From Lacinutrix sp. C3R15 (GTDB lineage: Bacteria > Bacteroidota > Bacteroidia > Flavobacteriales > Flavobacteriaceae), in assembly GCF_018860825.1 (NCBI RefSeq), contig NZ_JAHKPZ010000039.1, forward strand, positions 1 through 51,922: 51,922 nucleotides of DNA. Reading direction: 5' to 3'. This document shows positions 35,525 to 43,598 of the stretch, one piece after another. Position numbers and translations under genes: made by a program. Positions within the stretch are counted from its first letter, which is position 1. Each line of letters starts with the position of its first letter. The notes under the pieces are model-generated. The model saw only the letters and a program-made list of their open reading frames with translations. It was not told the origin of the DNA and did not search any database.

Positions 35525-35558
35525 TCAAGGTAGGAATTTTTAACCCCTACTTGTTATA
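35525..35558 (+). promoter_or_regulatory. Candidate ECF-sigma promoter of the fecR-receptor operon
   Basis: TCAAGGTAGGAATTTTT (35525-35541), ten bases, TGTTATA (35552-35558), then 17 bases to the fecR ATG. It is identical in both blocks and in spacing to the site upstream of the LamG lipoprotein. The two sites therefore form a 17-base inverted repeat flanking the sigma-factor gene. Confidence 0.75.
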
Positions 35559-35575
35559 TACTTGAATAGCATACA

Positions 35576-36472
35576 ATGAATAAAGAAGAATTAATTTTAA
35601 AATGGTTAGATAACGATTTAAGTCCGAAAGAACTTCAAGCATTTGAAGCGCTTGAAGATTATGAGTCGTTAACTAAATTAGCCAAATACAGCAAAGGTTT
35701 TAAGGCTCCAGAGTTTGATACAGAGGCAGTTTTAGAAACCACCTTACGCGGTATAAATGCGAAAAAATCGACTACAAAGAAATGGTTTCAACCCATGCTA
35801 AAAGTCGCAGCTATTCTAGCTATTTGTTTGGGTATCTACTATTACACCACAACTTTAGACCATTCTTTTACTACAGATTTTGCTGAAAAATCGAGTATCG
35901 AGCTTCCTGATCATTCCTTGGTACATTTAAATGCAATTTCTAAAATTAGCTTCAATAAAAAGAATTGGAATACAAACAGAACCATTACTCTAGATGGCGA
36001 AGCTTTCTTTAAAGTGGAAAAAGGTAGCACCTTCCATGTAAAAACAGACGCAGGAACGATAACCGTTTTAGGTACTCAATTTAATGTAAAACAACGTGAA
36101 GATTATTTTGAAGTAGTTTGTTACGAAGGCAGCGTGCAAATAAATTACAATACCGGAAAGTCTATTTTAAAAGCTGGAGATTCTTTTTTAATATTAAATG
36201 GAAAAGTGACAACAGCTACAACTACTTTCGTCAAACAACCAGAATGGCTAAGCCATATTAGTGCTTTTTCAAGCGTACCTTTAAACAAGGTTTTAGAAGA
36301 ATTTGAAAGACAATACCATGTGCAATTTGATACTACCAATATTGAAACCAATACCTTATATACAGGAAAATTTACACATAAAAACATAGACATTGCACTA
36401 AAATCGATTACGCAACCTTTACAATTAAGCTATACAAAAACAAACAAAACCATTATTTTATCGCGTGAATAA
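35576..36472 (+). CDS. FecR family anti-sigma factor
   Basis: A 298-residue single-span membrane protein that should hold the ECF sigma factor until the receptor signals. The cytoplasmic N-terminus (1-72) carries the short sigma-binding region (LILKWLDNDLSPKELQAFEALEDYESL). One membrane segment covers about 73-92 (MLKVAAILAICLGIYYY). The periplasmic FecR domain follows (about 100-200: IELPDHSLVHLNAISKISF, RTITLDGEAFFKVEKG, TVLGTQFNVKQRED). A DUF4974 domain covers about 229-297 (FSSVPLNKVLEEFERQYHVQF, TGKFTHKNIDIALKSITQPLQL) and probably contacts the STN domain of the receptor. The stop overlaps the receptor start by eight bases. Confidence 0.95.
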   Translation: MNKEELILKWLDNDLSPKELQAFEALEDYESLTKLAKYSKGFKAPEFDTEAVLETTLRGINAKKSTTKKWFQPMLKVAAILAICLGIYYYTTTLDHSFTTDFAEKSSIELPDHSLVHLNAISKISFNKKNWNTNRTITLDGEAFFKVEKGSTFHVKTDAGTITVLGTQFNVKQREDYFEVVCYEGSVQINYNTGKSILKAGDSFLILNGKVTTATTTFVKQPEWLSHISAFSSVPLNKVLEEFERQYHVQFDTTNIETNTLYTGKFTHKNIDIALKSITQPLQLSYTKTNKTIILSRE

Positions 36473-38759
36473 ACCGCTAAAAATTGCGCTATTATTAATT
36501 TTCTTTTTTTTGGGTTACTTGACTGTTTTTTCACAAAACAAAAAGCTACCTCTAGCGCAAGTATTGACTATAATCGAGCAACAATTTAAAGTTAGTTTTT
36601 CTTATGCAGATAGCACGATTAAAGATATTGAAGTGTTTTTGGATAGCCATGAAAACTTAGAGGTTATTCTAACTGCTTTAGAAAAACAAACACAGTTAAA
36701 ATTCAACAAATTAAACAACCAGTTTATCACTATTGCAAGACAAGAAGTGCAACCTTTTACCATTCAAAGGTTAGAAGAAGTAGTAATTACGAATTATTTA
36801 ACCACAGGAATAAACAAAAACACTTCGGGAAGTATTACCATCAAACCAGAGAAATTTGGTATTTTACCAGGTCTAATAGAACCCGATGTGTTGCAAACCA
36901 TCCAAGCGCTTCCTGGCGTTTTAAGTGTAGATGAAACGGTTTCTAATATTAATATTAGAGGCGGAACACACGACCAAAACCTCATACTTTGGGATGGTAT
37001 TAAAATGTATCAATCTGGTCATTTTTTCGGACTTATCTCCGCATTTAATCCGTATTTAACCAACCAAGTAAATGTATCTAAAAACGGAACCTCAGCACAA
37101 TATGGAGATGGTGTTTCTAGTGTTATCGATATGCAATTATCTAAAACCCTTCAAAATGATTTTAAAGCTGGAGCTGGTTTTAATTTAGTGCATGCCGATG
37201 GATACATAAAAACGCCAATTGGTAAACATGCAGAGCTACAACTTTCAGTAAGACGTTCGTTTACCGATTTTGTAACTGCTCCAACTTACAAGCAGTATTT
37301 TAAACGCATTTTTCAAGATTCGGATTTTGAAAGTAATCAGGAAGAACAAAACAATACTATATCTAAAAACGAAAACTTTTACTTTTATGATTTCTCAGGA
37401 AAATTGCTAGTAAACCTTTCTAAAAAAGACAAACTCCAAATTAGCTTTTTAACCATTCATAACAATTTAGATTACGAAGAGCAATCTACCATAAACAATG
37501 TTAATGAATCTTTAAACAGTAGCCTTATTCAGCGTAATTTGGCTAGTGGCATTAACTACACAAGAACATGGAGTTCTAAATTAACGTCTAACCTACACGC
37601 ATCCATTTCTAACTATAAATTAGATGCCAAGAATTTTGACATTCTGAATAACCAACGTTTAATTCAAGAAAACAAAGTATTTGATAGCGCTATAAAACTA
37701 GACACAAAATGGGATGTTAATAAAAACACGAACCTTCAAATTGGCTATCAGTTTTTTGAAGTCGGCATTAGTAATTTAGAAAACGTTAATAATCCAGTAT
37801 TTAGAAGTTATATCAAGGAAGTTATTAGAAGTCATTCTGCTTTCGCTGAAGGACAACTAATATCTAACAACAAAAACACCAATGCAAAAGCGGGAATACG
37901 ATTTAATTTCATTCCAAAATTAGATGCCTTTTTAGCAGAACCAAGAATAAGTTTTAGCCAACGGTTTGCCAATCATTTTAGAGTAGAACTTCTTGGAGAA
38001 TTTAAGAGTCAAACCTCCTCGCAAATCATTGATTTACAGGATGATTTTTTAGGAATAGAAAAACGTCGTTGGATTTTAGCAAACAACACCGATATTCCAA
38101 TCATAAAAAGTAAACAAGCATCTTTAGGATTAAACTACAACAAGAATAAATTACTAATTAGTGCGGAAGTTTTTTATAAAGAAGTAGATGGTATCACCAC
38201 CAGAAGCCAAGGCTTTCAAAACCAGTTTCAGTATGTAAAAGCAATAGGAGGCTATCAAGTAAAAGGAATTGATTTTTTAATTCATAAACAGTTTACCAAT
38301 TTCAATACATGGTTAAGTTATTCGTATAGCAAAAACGATTACAGGTTTAAGAACTTGAATAACGAAAACCCTTTTCCTAATAATGCAGACATCCCACACG
38401 CTGTTAATTTTTCTAACACCTACACAGTAAACAAATTCCAGTTTGCCTTAGGTGTAAATTGGCATTCTGGAAAGCCTTATACCACACCTGACAACACCAT
38501 TACAGCTGGTAAAATTAATTACAGTTTACCAAACAATAATTCTTTAAAAGATTATCTACGTGTCGATTTTTCGGCAACTAAAGATTTAAAAATTTCGGAA
38601 GGAATTCGTGCTAAAATTGGCGCTTCTGTTTGGAATCTTTTTAACACTAAAAACACGATTAACAGATACTATGTTTTAGATACAGATGACAACATTTCGA
38701 AAGTAGAAAACCAATCGTTAGGCATTACACCAAATTTAAGCTTTCGTTTGTATTTTTAG
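36465..38759 (+). CDS. TonB-dependent outer-membrane receptor with N-terminal STN signalling domain
   Basis: A 764-residue receptor starting at GTG 36465, inside the end of fecR. After the signal peptide (IALLLIFFFLGYLTVFSQ) comes an STN domain (about 28-92: LPLAQVLTIIEQQFKVSFSYADS), which relays the ligand signal to FecR. A TonB-box-like EEVVIT lies at 104-109. The plug domain (about 125-230) shows LQTIQALPGVLSVDETVSNINIRGG and VSKNGTSAQYGDGVSSVIDM, and the rest is a 22-strand beta-barrel ending in FRLYF with a terminal aromatic. There is no SusD partner. The ligand is unknown; an iron compound, peptide or glycan are all possible. It ends one base from the convergent gene. Confidence 0.95.
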   Translation: MNKPLKIALLLIFFFLGYLTVFSQNKKLPLAQVLTIIEQQFKVSFSYADSTIKDIEVFLDSHENLEVILTALEKQTQLKFNKLNNQFITIARQEVQPFTIQRLEEVVITNYLTTGINKNTSGSITIKPEKFGILPGLIEPDVLQTIQALPGVLSVDETVSNINIRGGTHDQNLILWDGIKMYQSGHFFGLISAFNPYLTNQVNVSKNGTSAQYGDGVSSVIDMQLSKTLQNDFKAGAGFNLVHADGYIKTPIGKHAELQLSVRRSFTDFVTAPTYKQYFKRIFQDSDFESNQEEQNNTISKNENFYFYDFSGKLLVNLSKKDKLQISFLTIHNNLDYEEQSTINNVNESLNSSLIQRNLASGINYTRTWSSKLTSNLHASISNYKLDAKNFDILNNQRLIQENKVFDSAIKLDTKWDVNKNTNLQIGYQFFEVGISNLENVNNPVFRSYIKEVIRSHSAFAEGQLISNNKNTNAKAGIRFNFIPKLDAFLAEPRISFSQRFANHFRVELLGEFKSQTSSQIIDLQDDFLGIEKRRWILANNTDIPIIKSKQASLGLNYNKNKLLISAEVFYKEVDGITTRSQGFQNQFQYVKAIGGYQVKGIDFLIHKQFTNFNTWLSYSYSKNDYRFKNLNNENPFPNNADIPHAVNFSNTYTVNKFQFALGVNWHSGKPYTTPDNTITAGKINYSLPNNNSLKDYLRVDFSATKDLKISEGIRAKIGASVWNLFNTKNTINRYYVLDTDDNISKVENQSLGITPNLSFRLYF

Positions 38760-38760
38760 A

Positions 38761-39414
38761 TTATAAATATTCTTGATACTGCATTACTCTAAAATCAAAC
38801 GTATTAAATTTAGGATTACTTGCTTTAAGTTGTTTATATAGAGGCATACTGCCAATGGCTCTATTTGCAGATCCTGAGGAAGAAGTTAAAGAAACCGTTT
38901 TGATTATTCTTTCTTGCAAATAAAACTGATGCACTCTTGGCACTTCATTAGAAACTAAATTTAATTTTATATTATATTCTTTTATATGCTTTCTAAAAAA
39001 ATATTCAGGTCCGTTTTTAGAGTTTCCACCAATAAACAAAAGAGTTTCAATGGTTGGGTGTTTTTTTAAATAGCCAATAATGTTTCGAAGTTTAATGTTT
39101 TGCATACCCAAATCAGAAGCATCTATTTTTTCACGTTCGCAGGATGCAACAATATCGCAAACCCCTATTTTATGCTGTATAAGAAAAGCTTTTCGTTCGT
39201 TAATAGCTGCTTGTGAATTATCATAACGTAAATTTAAATTATGAATTTTATCTAGATACAGCCACAACGAATTATAGTAACTCCCATAACAGAAATGCAC
39301 GTCTTTTTCTAACAACTCACCAAGGCTAAATCTTGGTGGAGGAAGCGTGCCAACAATTAACTTTTTGGTGTCTTTTTGTATGAATGGCTGGTATGGATGT
39401 TTGTGTAAAAACAC
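38761..39414 (-). CDS. Possible uracil-DNA glycosylase superfamily protein
   Basis: A 217-residue protein that I place tentatively in the UDG/MUG fold superfamily. The N-terminal LIVGTLPPPRFS resembles the catalytic-loop strand of such enzymes (VGTxPP in place of GxxPG). CYGSYYNSLWLYLD resembles the YY-x-N-x-FW pocket motif, and the C-terminal LTSSSGSANRAIGS resembles the substrate-loop motif that ends in S-x-AN. IGVCDIVASCERE lies between them, where related proteins have a catalytic-region strand. It begins at a GTG that shares one base with the stop codon (TAG) of the upstream membrane gene. No substrate can be given. Confidence 0.65.
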   Translation of the reverse strand: MFLHKHPYQPFIQKDTKKLIVGTLPPPRFSLGELLEKDVHFCYGSYYNSLWLYLDKIHNLNLRYDNSQAAINERKAFLIQHKIGVCDIVASCEREKIDASDLGMQNIKLRNIIGYLKKHPTIETLLFIGGNSKNGPEYFFRKHIKEYNIKLNLVSNEVPRVHQFYLQERIIKTVSLTSSSGSANRAIGSMPLYKQLKASNPKFNTFDFRVMQYQEYL

Positions 39415-39758
39415 TATTCTTTTTTTATTTTATCTCCTATTTTTTTACCAATACTATAAGCAACTATAATAGCAAGTAATACAATAAGTATATTGCCAAA
39501 AATATAAAGCGTATATAGTAAAGTATTTTCTTTAGACTGAAAACAAAAACTAGGTATAAAACAGATTTTTGATGATTCTTCTGCCAAAAACGTTAATGAA
39601 AAACTAGAAATTAAAACAACTAGCAAGCTAATAATTATATATTGTAATGTGGAAAGCTGTTTTTTCTTAACACCTGTTGGCTTAAAAACATTTCGTTCTG
39701 CTTCTGTACGTTTGTTATTTTGTAATGACCAAACTACTTTTTTTTCTTCCGTACTCAT
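39414..39758 (-). CDS. Small two-span membrane protein of unknown function
   Basis: From ATG 39758 (MSTEEKKVVWSLQNNKRTE) the product is 114 residues; a TTG further out at 39794 is rejected. A charged cytoplasmic N-terminus of about 40 residues precedes two membrane segments (about 45-65: TLQYIIISLLVVLISSFSLTF; about 83-107: LLYTLYIFGNILIVLLAIIVAYSI). The outer loop holds two Cys (SKICFIPSFCF), perhaps a disulfide. I do not recognise a family. Its stop overlaps the start of the UDG-like gene by one base, so the two are translated together. Confidence 0.7.
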   Translation of the reverse strand: MSTEEKKVVWSLQNNKRTEAERNVFKPTGVKKKQLSTLQYIIISLLVVLISSFSLTFLAEESSKICFIPSFCFQSKENTLLYTLYIFGNILIVLLAIIVAYSIGKKIGDKIKKE

Positions 39759-39830
39759 TTTACTTTTTTTATAATTTCTTTGTTTATTATGCAAACAAAA
39801 GAATAGCGCGCCTATTTAGTTAAAAACCAA

Positions 39831-40553
39831 TTAATATGTATGTATTAGTTTTTCTACTTCTGCAATAGTAGCACTATATTTATTTTTATTGGTTTTTGTC
39901 ATGTTTTTAGATTCTGCAAAGATTTCATTTAAAATATCTTTTGCTTGTTCTGTTTTATTTTTAGCCTTTAAAAATTTTGCCAAAACCAAACGTTCCTGAT
40001 AATTAGAATACCTTACATCAATTGCCTTTAATTGTGCTTCTGCCTCTTGGTCTTGACCTATTTTTTCTAACGCTAAGCCGTAAAGAAATTGTATTTTTGA
40101 TTTTTTAAATTCAGGTTGATTCTCTATTTGTTTTGCATAGCGTACCACCACATTAAAATCTTCTGTTTTAGAATAAGATTTTATTAAACTACTAATAACA
40201 TAAAAATCATGTTGGTGGTCTTTATCTAAAACTGCTTCATACTGTTTAATTGCATTTTTATAGTCTCCTATTTCATAATATGCATCTGCTAAATTCACAT
40301 GATTTTGAAAGGTTTCTACAAATTCCAGCTTTTTTTCTAAGTCCTTTATTTTTTTGGTAGGATTAAGTATGGTAACAATTTCTTCAGATACTTTTTCGGC
40401 ATCTTTTTTATTATACACTTGTGTTATTAAATAGATAGCACAACCAATAAGAGGCAAGAAGATTATTAAGAAAACCCAATAATACGCTCTTCTATTTTTA
40501 ACAAGATGATAGATACAAAATGCTTGCAAGGCTACTATAAAATAAAAATACAT
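39831..40553 (-). CDS. Membrane-anchored TPR protein
   Basis: From ATG 40553 (MYFYFIVALQAFCIYHLVK) the product is 240 residues; an upstream TTG at 40592 is rejected. Two membrane segments (about 2-20 and 26-45: YYWVFLIIFLPLIGCAIYLI) resemble a PLDc_N-type anchor. The rest is helical TPR repeat: FQNHVNLADAYYEIGDYKNAIKQYEAVLD, DFYVISSLIKSYSKTEDFNVVVRYAKQIE, IQFLYGLALEKIGQDQEAEAQLKAI and ERLVLAKFLKAKNKTEQAKDILNEI. It should face the cytoplasm and bind partner proteins. It diverges from the bTHX gene. A sequence one base off the ECF motif lies 75 bases upstream. Confidence 0.85.
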   Translation of the reverse strand: MYFYFIVALQAFCIYHLVKNRRAYYWVFLIIFLPLIGCAIYLITQVYNKKDAEKVSEEIVTILNPTKKIKDLEKKLEFVETFQNHVNLADAYYEIGDYKNAIKQYEAVLDKDHQHDFYVISSLIKSYSKTEDFNVVVRYAKQIENQPEFKKSKIQFLYGLALEKIGQDQEAEAQLKAIDVRYSNYQERLVLAKFLKAKNKTEQAKDILNEIFAESKNMTKTNKNKYSATIAEVEKLIHTY

Positions 40554-40667
40554 AGATGTTAAATAATTTTTAAAGCTAAAAAAATGATACAAAAAATAAT
40601 ATAAATTTTGTATTTTAAATGTAATTGAAAATTTCCTACTTTAAGGAAGATAAAAAATTAAATATTT

Positions 40668-40799
40668 ATGGGTAAAGGAGACAAAAAAACAAAACGTGGT
40701 AAAATACACAGAGGTACTTTTGGTGCGAGAAGACCAAGAATAAAAAAGCGTATAAAACCAGAAGCTAAGATAGATATTACTAAAAAGGCTAAAGCCTAG
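40668..40799 (+). CDS. 30S ribosomal protein bTHX
   Basis: A 43-residue highly basic frame (MGKGDKKTKRGKIHRGTFG, then ARRPRIKKRIKPEAKID and ITKKAKA), easily missed for its size. MGKGDKKTKRGKI is the signature of bacterial ribosomal protein THX, a small subunit component that fits into a cavity at the top of the 30S head. Length and composition fit the family well. It lies alone on the plus strand, between the divergent TPR gene and the convergent yaaA, whose stop codon is 58 bases away. Confidence 0.93.
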   Translation: MGKGDKKTKRGKIHRGTFGARRPRIKKRIKPEAKIDITKKAKA

Positions 40800-40857
40800 T
40801 CTTTACTTATTTTTTTAAACCAGCTAACAACAAGTTACTGTCTTTTCAGGTTATTTA

Positions 40858-41616
40858 TTACCTAATAAACAGCAGTTCTTTTTCTGTTGACATTGCTTCA
40901 CTAAAACCATAACCATCATAATTGAATCCTTTTAAATCTTCGATGGTTTTGGCATTTGTATCTATAATATACCTAGCCATTGCACCTCTTGCTTGCTTTG
41001 CAAAAAAGGATATTACTTTATACTTACCATTTTTTAAATCTTTAAAGTTTGCAGTAATTACTGGTACTTTTAATGCTTTTACGTCTACAGCTTTAAAATA
41101 CTCGTTACTTGCCAGGTTTAAAAACAACTCACCTTCCTCCAGTTCTTCATTTAAAGCTTTTGTAACTTTCTTTTTCCAGAACTCATACAAATTTTTGTTT
41201 TTACCTATTGGCATTTTGGTTCCCATTTCTAATCTGTAGGCTTGTATTAAGTCTAATGGTTTTAGCACACCATACAGCCCAGAAAGGATACGAACGGTAT
41301 CTTGTAAGGTGTCTAACTTATCTGTTGGAATTGTATTTGCATCTAAGCCTTTATACACATCACCAGAAAAAGTATATACTGCAGGTCTTGCGTTTTCTTT
41401 TGTAAAAGGCAGGTTCCATTCTTGATTACGCTCAAAATTAAGTTGCCCCAAATTATCTGAAATATGCATAAGCGTAGATAAGCTTTTTGCTGATTTTTTT
41501 TTAAGCAATTTATTTAAGCGTTCTGCTTCGTTTAAAAAAATAGCTTCTGTACTTTTTGTTGTTGGCAATTGGGTTTCAAAATCTAAAGATTTTGCTGGAG
41601 ATATTACTAGTTTCAT
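40858..41616 (-). CDS. yaaA: Peroxide stress protein YaaA (UPF0246/DUF328)
   Basis: A 252-residue YaaA family protein; in E. coli it lowers free intracellular iron and DNA damage during peroxide stress. The start [14 protein letters not shown] is the family signature. Also present are [72 protein letters not shown] and [19 protein letters not shown]. The C-terminus ([22 protein letters not shown]) is also typical. It carries an 80-base leader with a TTCCGT/ACGGAA hairpin. No oxidative-stress regulator site was identified. Confidence 0.95.
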   Translation of the reverse strand: MKLVISPAKSLDFETQLPTTKSTEAIFLNEAERLNKLLKKKSAKSLSTLMHISDNLGQLNFERNQEWNLPFTKENARPAVYTFSGDVYKGLDANTIPTDKLDTLQDTVRILSGLYGVLKPLDLIQAYRLEMGTKMPIGKNKNLYEFWKKKVTKALNEELEEGELFLNLASNEYFKAVDVKALKVPVITANFKDLKNGKYKVISFFAKQARGAMARYIIDTNAKTIEDLKGFNYDGYGFSEAMSTEKELLFIR

Positions 41617-41633
41617 GGCGTATTTATTTTTAT

Positions 41634-41704
41634 TTCCGTAAAAACGGAAGACACAACTTTTAATTAAAATTCTTTTTCTTATACCTCAAATTTACAACTT
41701 ACTT
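41634..41704 (-). promoter_or_regulatory. yaaA promoter box and leader hairpin
   Basis: TAAATTTG (41704-41697 on the minus strand) fits TAnnTTTG, 80 bases before the yaaA ATG. The leader contains TTCCGT/ACGGAA around four bases at 41634-41649, a hairpin like the one in the gyrB leader (15857-15874). No -33 TTG is seen. Confidence 0.42.
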
Positions 41705-41774
41705 CTTTACTTTTTAACTGATGTAAACTGAAATATTCTATACGAGTATAAGTGTTTATTATGAAATCTAATTT

Positions 41775-41872
41775 GCGTTAGTGATTGCAGTGGCATCCTT
41801 TTTTGAGGCACGAAAAAAAGATATAACGTAAAGCACGACACTACAAAGCTTTTGCGAAGTAGTGTAACGCCC
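41775..41872 (+). repeat. Dispersed structured element, copy 2 (GCGTTA...TAACGC ends)
   Basis: The blocks are GCGTTA (41775), GGCATCCTTTT (41792), AAAGATATAACG (41817), AGC..GAC (41832), ACACTAC (41838-41844) pairing perfectly with GTAGTGT (41859-41865), and TAACGCCC (41865). The end hexamers pair. Compared with copy 1, the inner stem has changed on both sides yet still pairs, which supports a folded RNA. The final GCCCAAC can alternatively pair with GTTGGGC at 41890-41896, giving a competing hairpin. The element points opposite to the flanking rluD and yaaA genes. Confidence 0.62.
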
Positions 41873-41913
41873 AACTCAAACTTTATTTGGTTGGGCTTAC
41901 TGTAATTAAAAGC

Positions 41914-42954
41914 CTAATTATCTACATGCTTGGCATAGTGTTTCCATTTTTCAATACATTGTTGCATATCTTCTGGAATTTCAGACTCAAAACGCATAAA
42001 AGCACCTGTTTTTGGGTGTACAAAGCCTAATGTTTTTGCATGCAGCGCTTGTCTTGGTAAGATTTTAAAACAGTTATCTACAAACTGTTTGTATTTGGTA
42101 AAAGTGGTACCTTTTAAAATAAGGTTTCCTCCGTAACGCTCATCATTAAATAGCGTATGCCCAATATGTTTCATGTGCACACGTATTTGGTGTGTTCTAC
42201 CTGTTTCTAACTTGCAAGAAACCATTGTTATGTAGCCTAAACGCTCTAAAACTTTATAATGTGTTACTGCAGGCTTACCGTTATCTGCTTCATCACCAAG
42301 ATAAACGGTATTTTGCAATCTGTTTTTTGGATGCCTACCAATATTACCTTCTATGGTACCTTCATCTTCTTCCATATTTCCCCAAACTAGTGCTACATAT
42401 TCGCGCTCACTGGTTTTTTTGGCAAATTGGTTAGAAAGGTGCGCCATGGCTTCTTCGGTTTTTGCAACTACAAGAAGTCCGCTAGTATCTTTATCTATTC
42501 TATGCACCAATCCTGGACGCTCACTAGAATTGTTTGGCAGGTTATCAAACCTGTAAATAAGCGCATTTATTAGTGTGCCAGAATAATTACCATGACCAGG
42601 ATGCACCACCATTCCTGCGGGTTTGTTTACTACAAGGAGGTCATCATCTTCATAAACCACATCTAAAGAAATATCTTCTCCTACCAATAGGTTTTCAAAT
42701 GGAGGATGCTCAAACATCACACGAATTTGATCTAAAGGTTTTACCTTATAATTAGATTTTACAGGTTGGTCATTAACAAAGATATTTCCGTTTTTGGCAG
42801 CTGTTTGTATTTTATTTCGAATTGCGTTTTCAATTTTATTCATTAAATACTTATCAATTCGCAAAGGCGCCTGCCCTTTATCTACAGTAAAGGCATGATG
42901 CTCATACAAGTCATCTTGTTCATTCTGGTTTTCTGGTGTGTAGTCTTCTATCAT
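41914..42954 (-). CDS. rluD: 23S rRNA pseudouridine synthase, RluD type
   Basis: A 346-residue RluA-family enzyme; the RluD type modifies U1911, U1915 and U1917 of helix 69 in 23S rRNA. An S4 domain covers about 30-80 (LRIDKYLMNKIENAIRNKIQTAAKNGNIFVN). The catalytic domain has VVNKPAGMVVHPGHGNYSGTLINAL and the catalytic Asp154 in GLVHRIDKDTSGLLVVAK. LETGRTHQIRVHMKHIGHTLFNDERYGG and RQALHAKTLGFVHP follow. The PASTA gene is 71 bases upstream on the same strand, with no terminator except a REP-like fragment, so the two are probably one operon. Confidence 0.94.
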   Translation of the reverse strand: MIEDYTPENQNEQDDLYEHHAFTVDKGQAPLRIDKYLMNKIENAIRNKIQTAAKNGNIFVNDQPVKSNYKVKPLDQIRVMFEHPPFENLLVGEDISLDVVYEDDDLLVVNKPAGMVVHPGHGNYSGTLINALIYRFDNLPNNSSERPGLVHRIDKDTSGLLVVAKTEEAMAHLSNQFAKKTSEREYVALVWGNMEEDEGTIEGNIGRHPKNRLQNTVYLGDEADNGKPAVTHYKVLERLGYITMVSCKLETGRTHQIRVHMKHIGHTLFNDERYGGNLILKGTTFTKYKQFVDNCFKILPRQALHAKTLGFVHPKTGAFMRFESEIPEDMQQCIEKWKHYAKHVDN

Positions 42955-43025
42955 TATTAATTTTGTCTTTCGACTTCGCTTAAAATAAGCTTAATTGTTA
43001 TTTTGTAATCGTTTATACGGAAAGA

Positions 43026-43580
43026 TTATGGTCTTTTTCCGTTTCCTAAAACTACATCTATTATAGAGGTTTTTGGTAGTAAATCTCCAGCGTTAATTTT
43101 TTCGCCTTTAAAAGTTAAACGTACCACCTCATCTTTTCCTAAATAATCTACATACGTTATTTTACCAATAGAAAAACCTAAGGCTTCTAACATTGGTTTT
43201 GCTTGCCTGAATGTACGCTCTCTTAAATCTGGCACTTGTATTTTACGGTATCCAGAAGGATTTAATGTTATATAAATTTTACGATCTTTTTTTACTTTTT
43301 CGCCAGAAGGAGGGTCTTGATCTATTACAGAAAATTTTGGGTAATTAGGATTATAATTAGCAGAATCTTGAATTTGCATTACCAAATTATTTGATTTCAA
43401 ATCTATTTCTGCTACTTCTATAGACTTCCCTTTTAGTTCTGGAACAGTTTCAAAACTACCATGATTGGTAGTATAACTTAACCATCTTAACACAAGAAAA
43501 GTTAGTACTACTATAGCTAAAACGGCTAAGCCAAGTTGCTTTAAAAATGTTTTACTTGCAATAAATTTAACGATACTCAT
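43026..43580 (-). CDS. PASTA domain membrane protein
   Basis: A 184-residue protein with one N-terminal membrane anchor (about 10-32: LKQLGLAVLAIVVLTFLVL) and two periplasmic PASTA domains. The first (about 40-108) has ETVPELKGKSIEVAEIDLK and FSVIDQDPPSGEKVKKDRKIYITLNPSG. The second (about 110-182) has IQVPDLRERTFRQAKPMLEALGFSIGKITYVD and ends LPKTSIIDVVLGNGKRP. PASTA domains bind peptidoglycan fragments or beta-lactams in some proteins. There is no kinase or penicillin-binding domain here. Proximity to the peptidoglycan gene ddl (divergent) suits a cell-wall-related role. A palindrome sits by its promoter. Confidence 0.92.
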   Translation of the reverse strand: MSIVKFIASKTFLKQLGLAVLAIVVLTFLVLRWLSYTTNHGSFETVPELKGKSIEVAEIDLKSNNLVMQIQDSANYNPNYPKFSVIDQDPPSGEKVKKDRKIYITLNPSGYRKIQVPDLRERTFRQAKPMLEALGFSIGKITYVDYLGKDEVVRLTFKGEKINAGDLLPKTSIIDVVLGNGKRP

Positions 43581-43598
43581 GATCTTATTTTAGATAGG

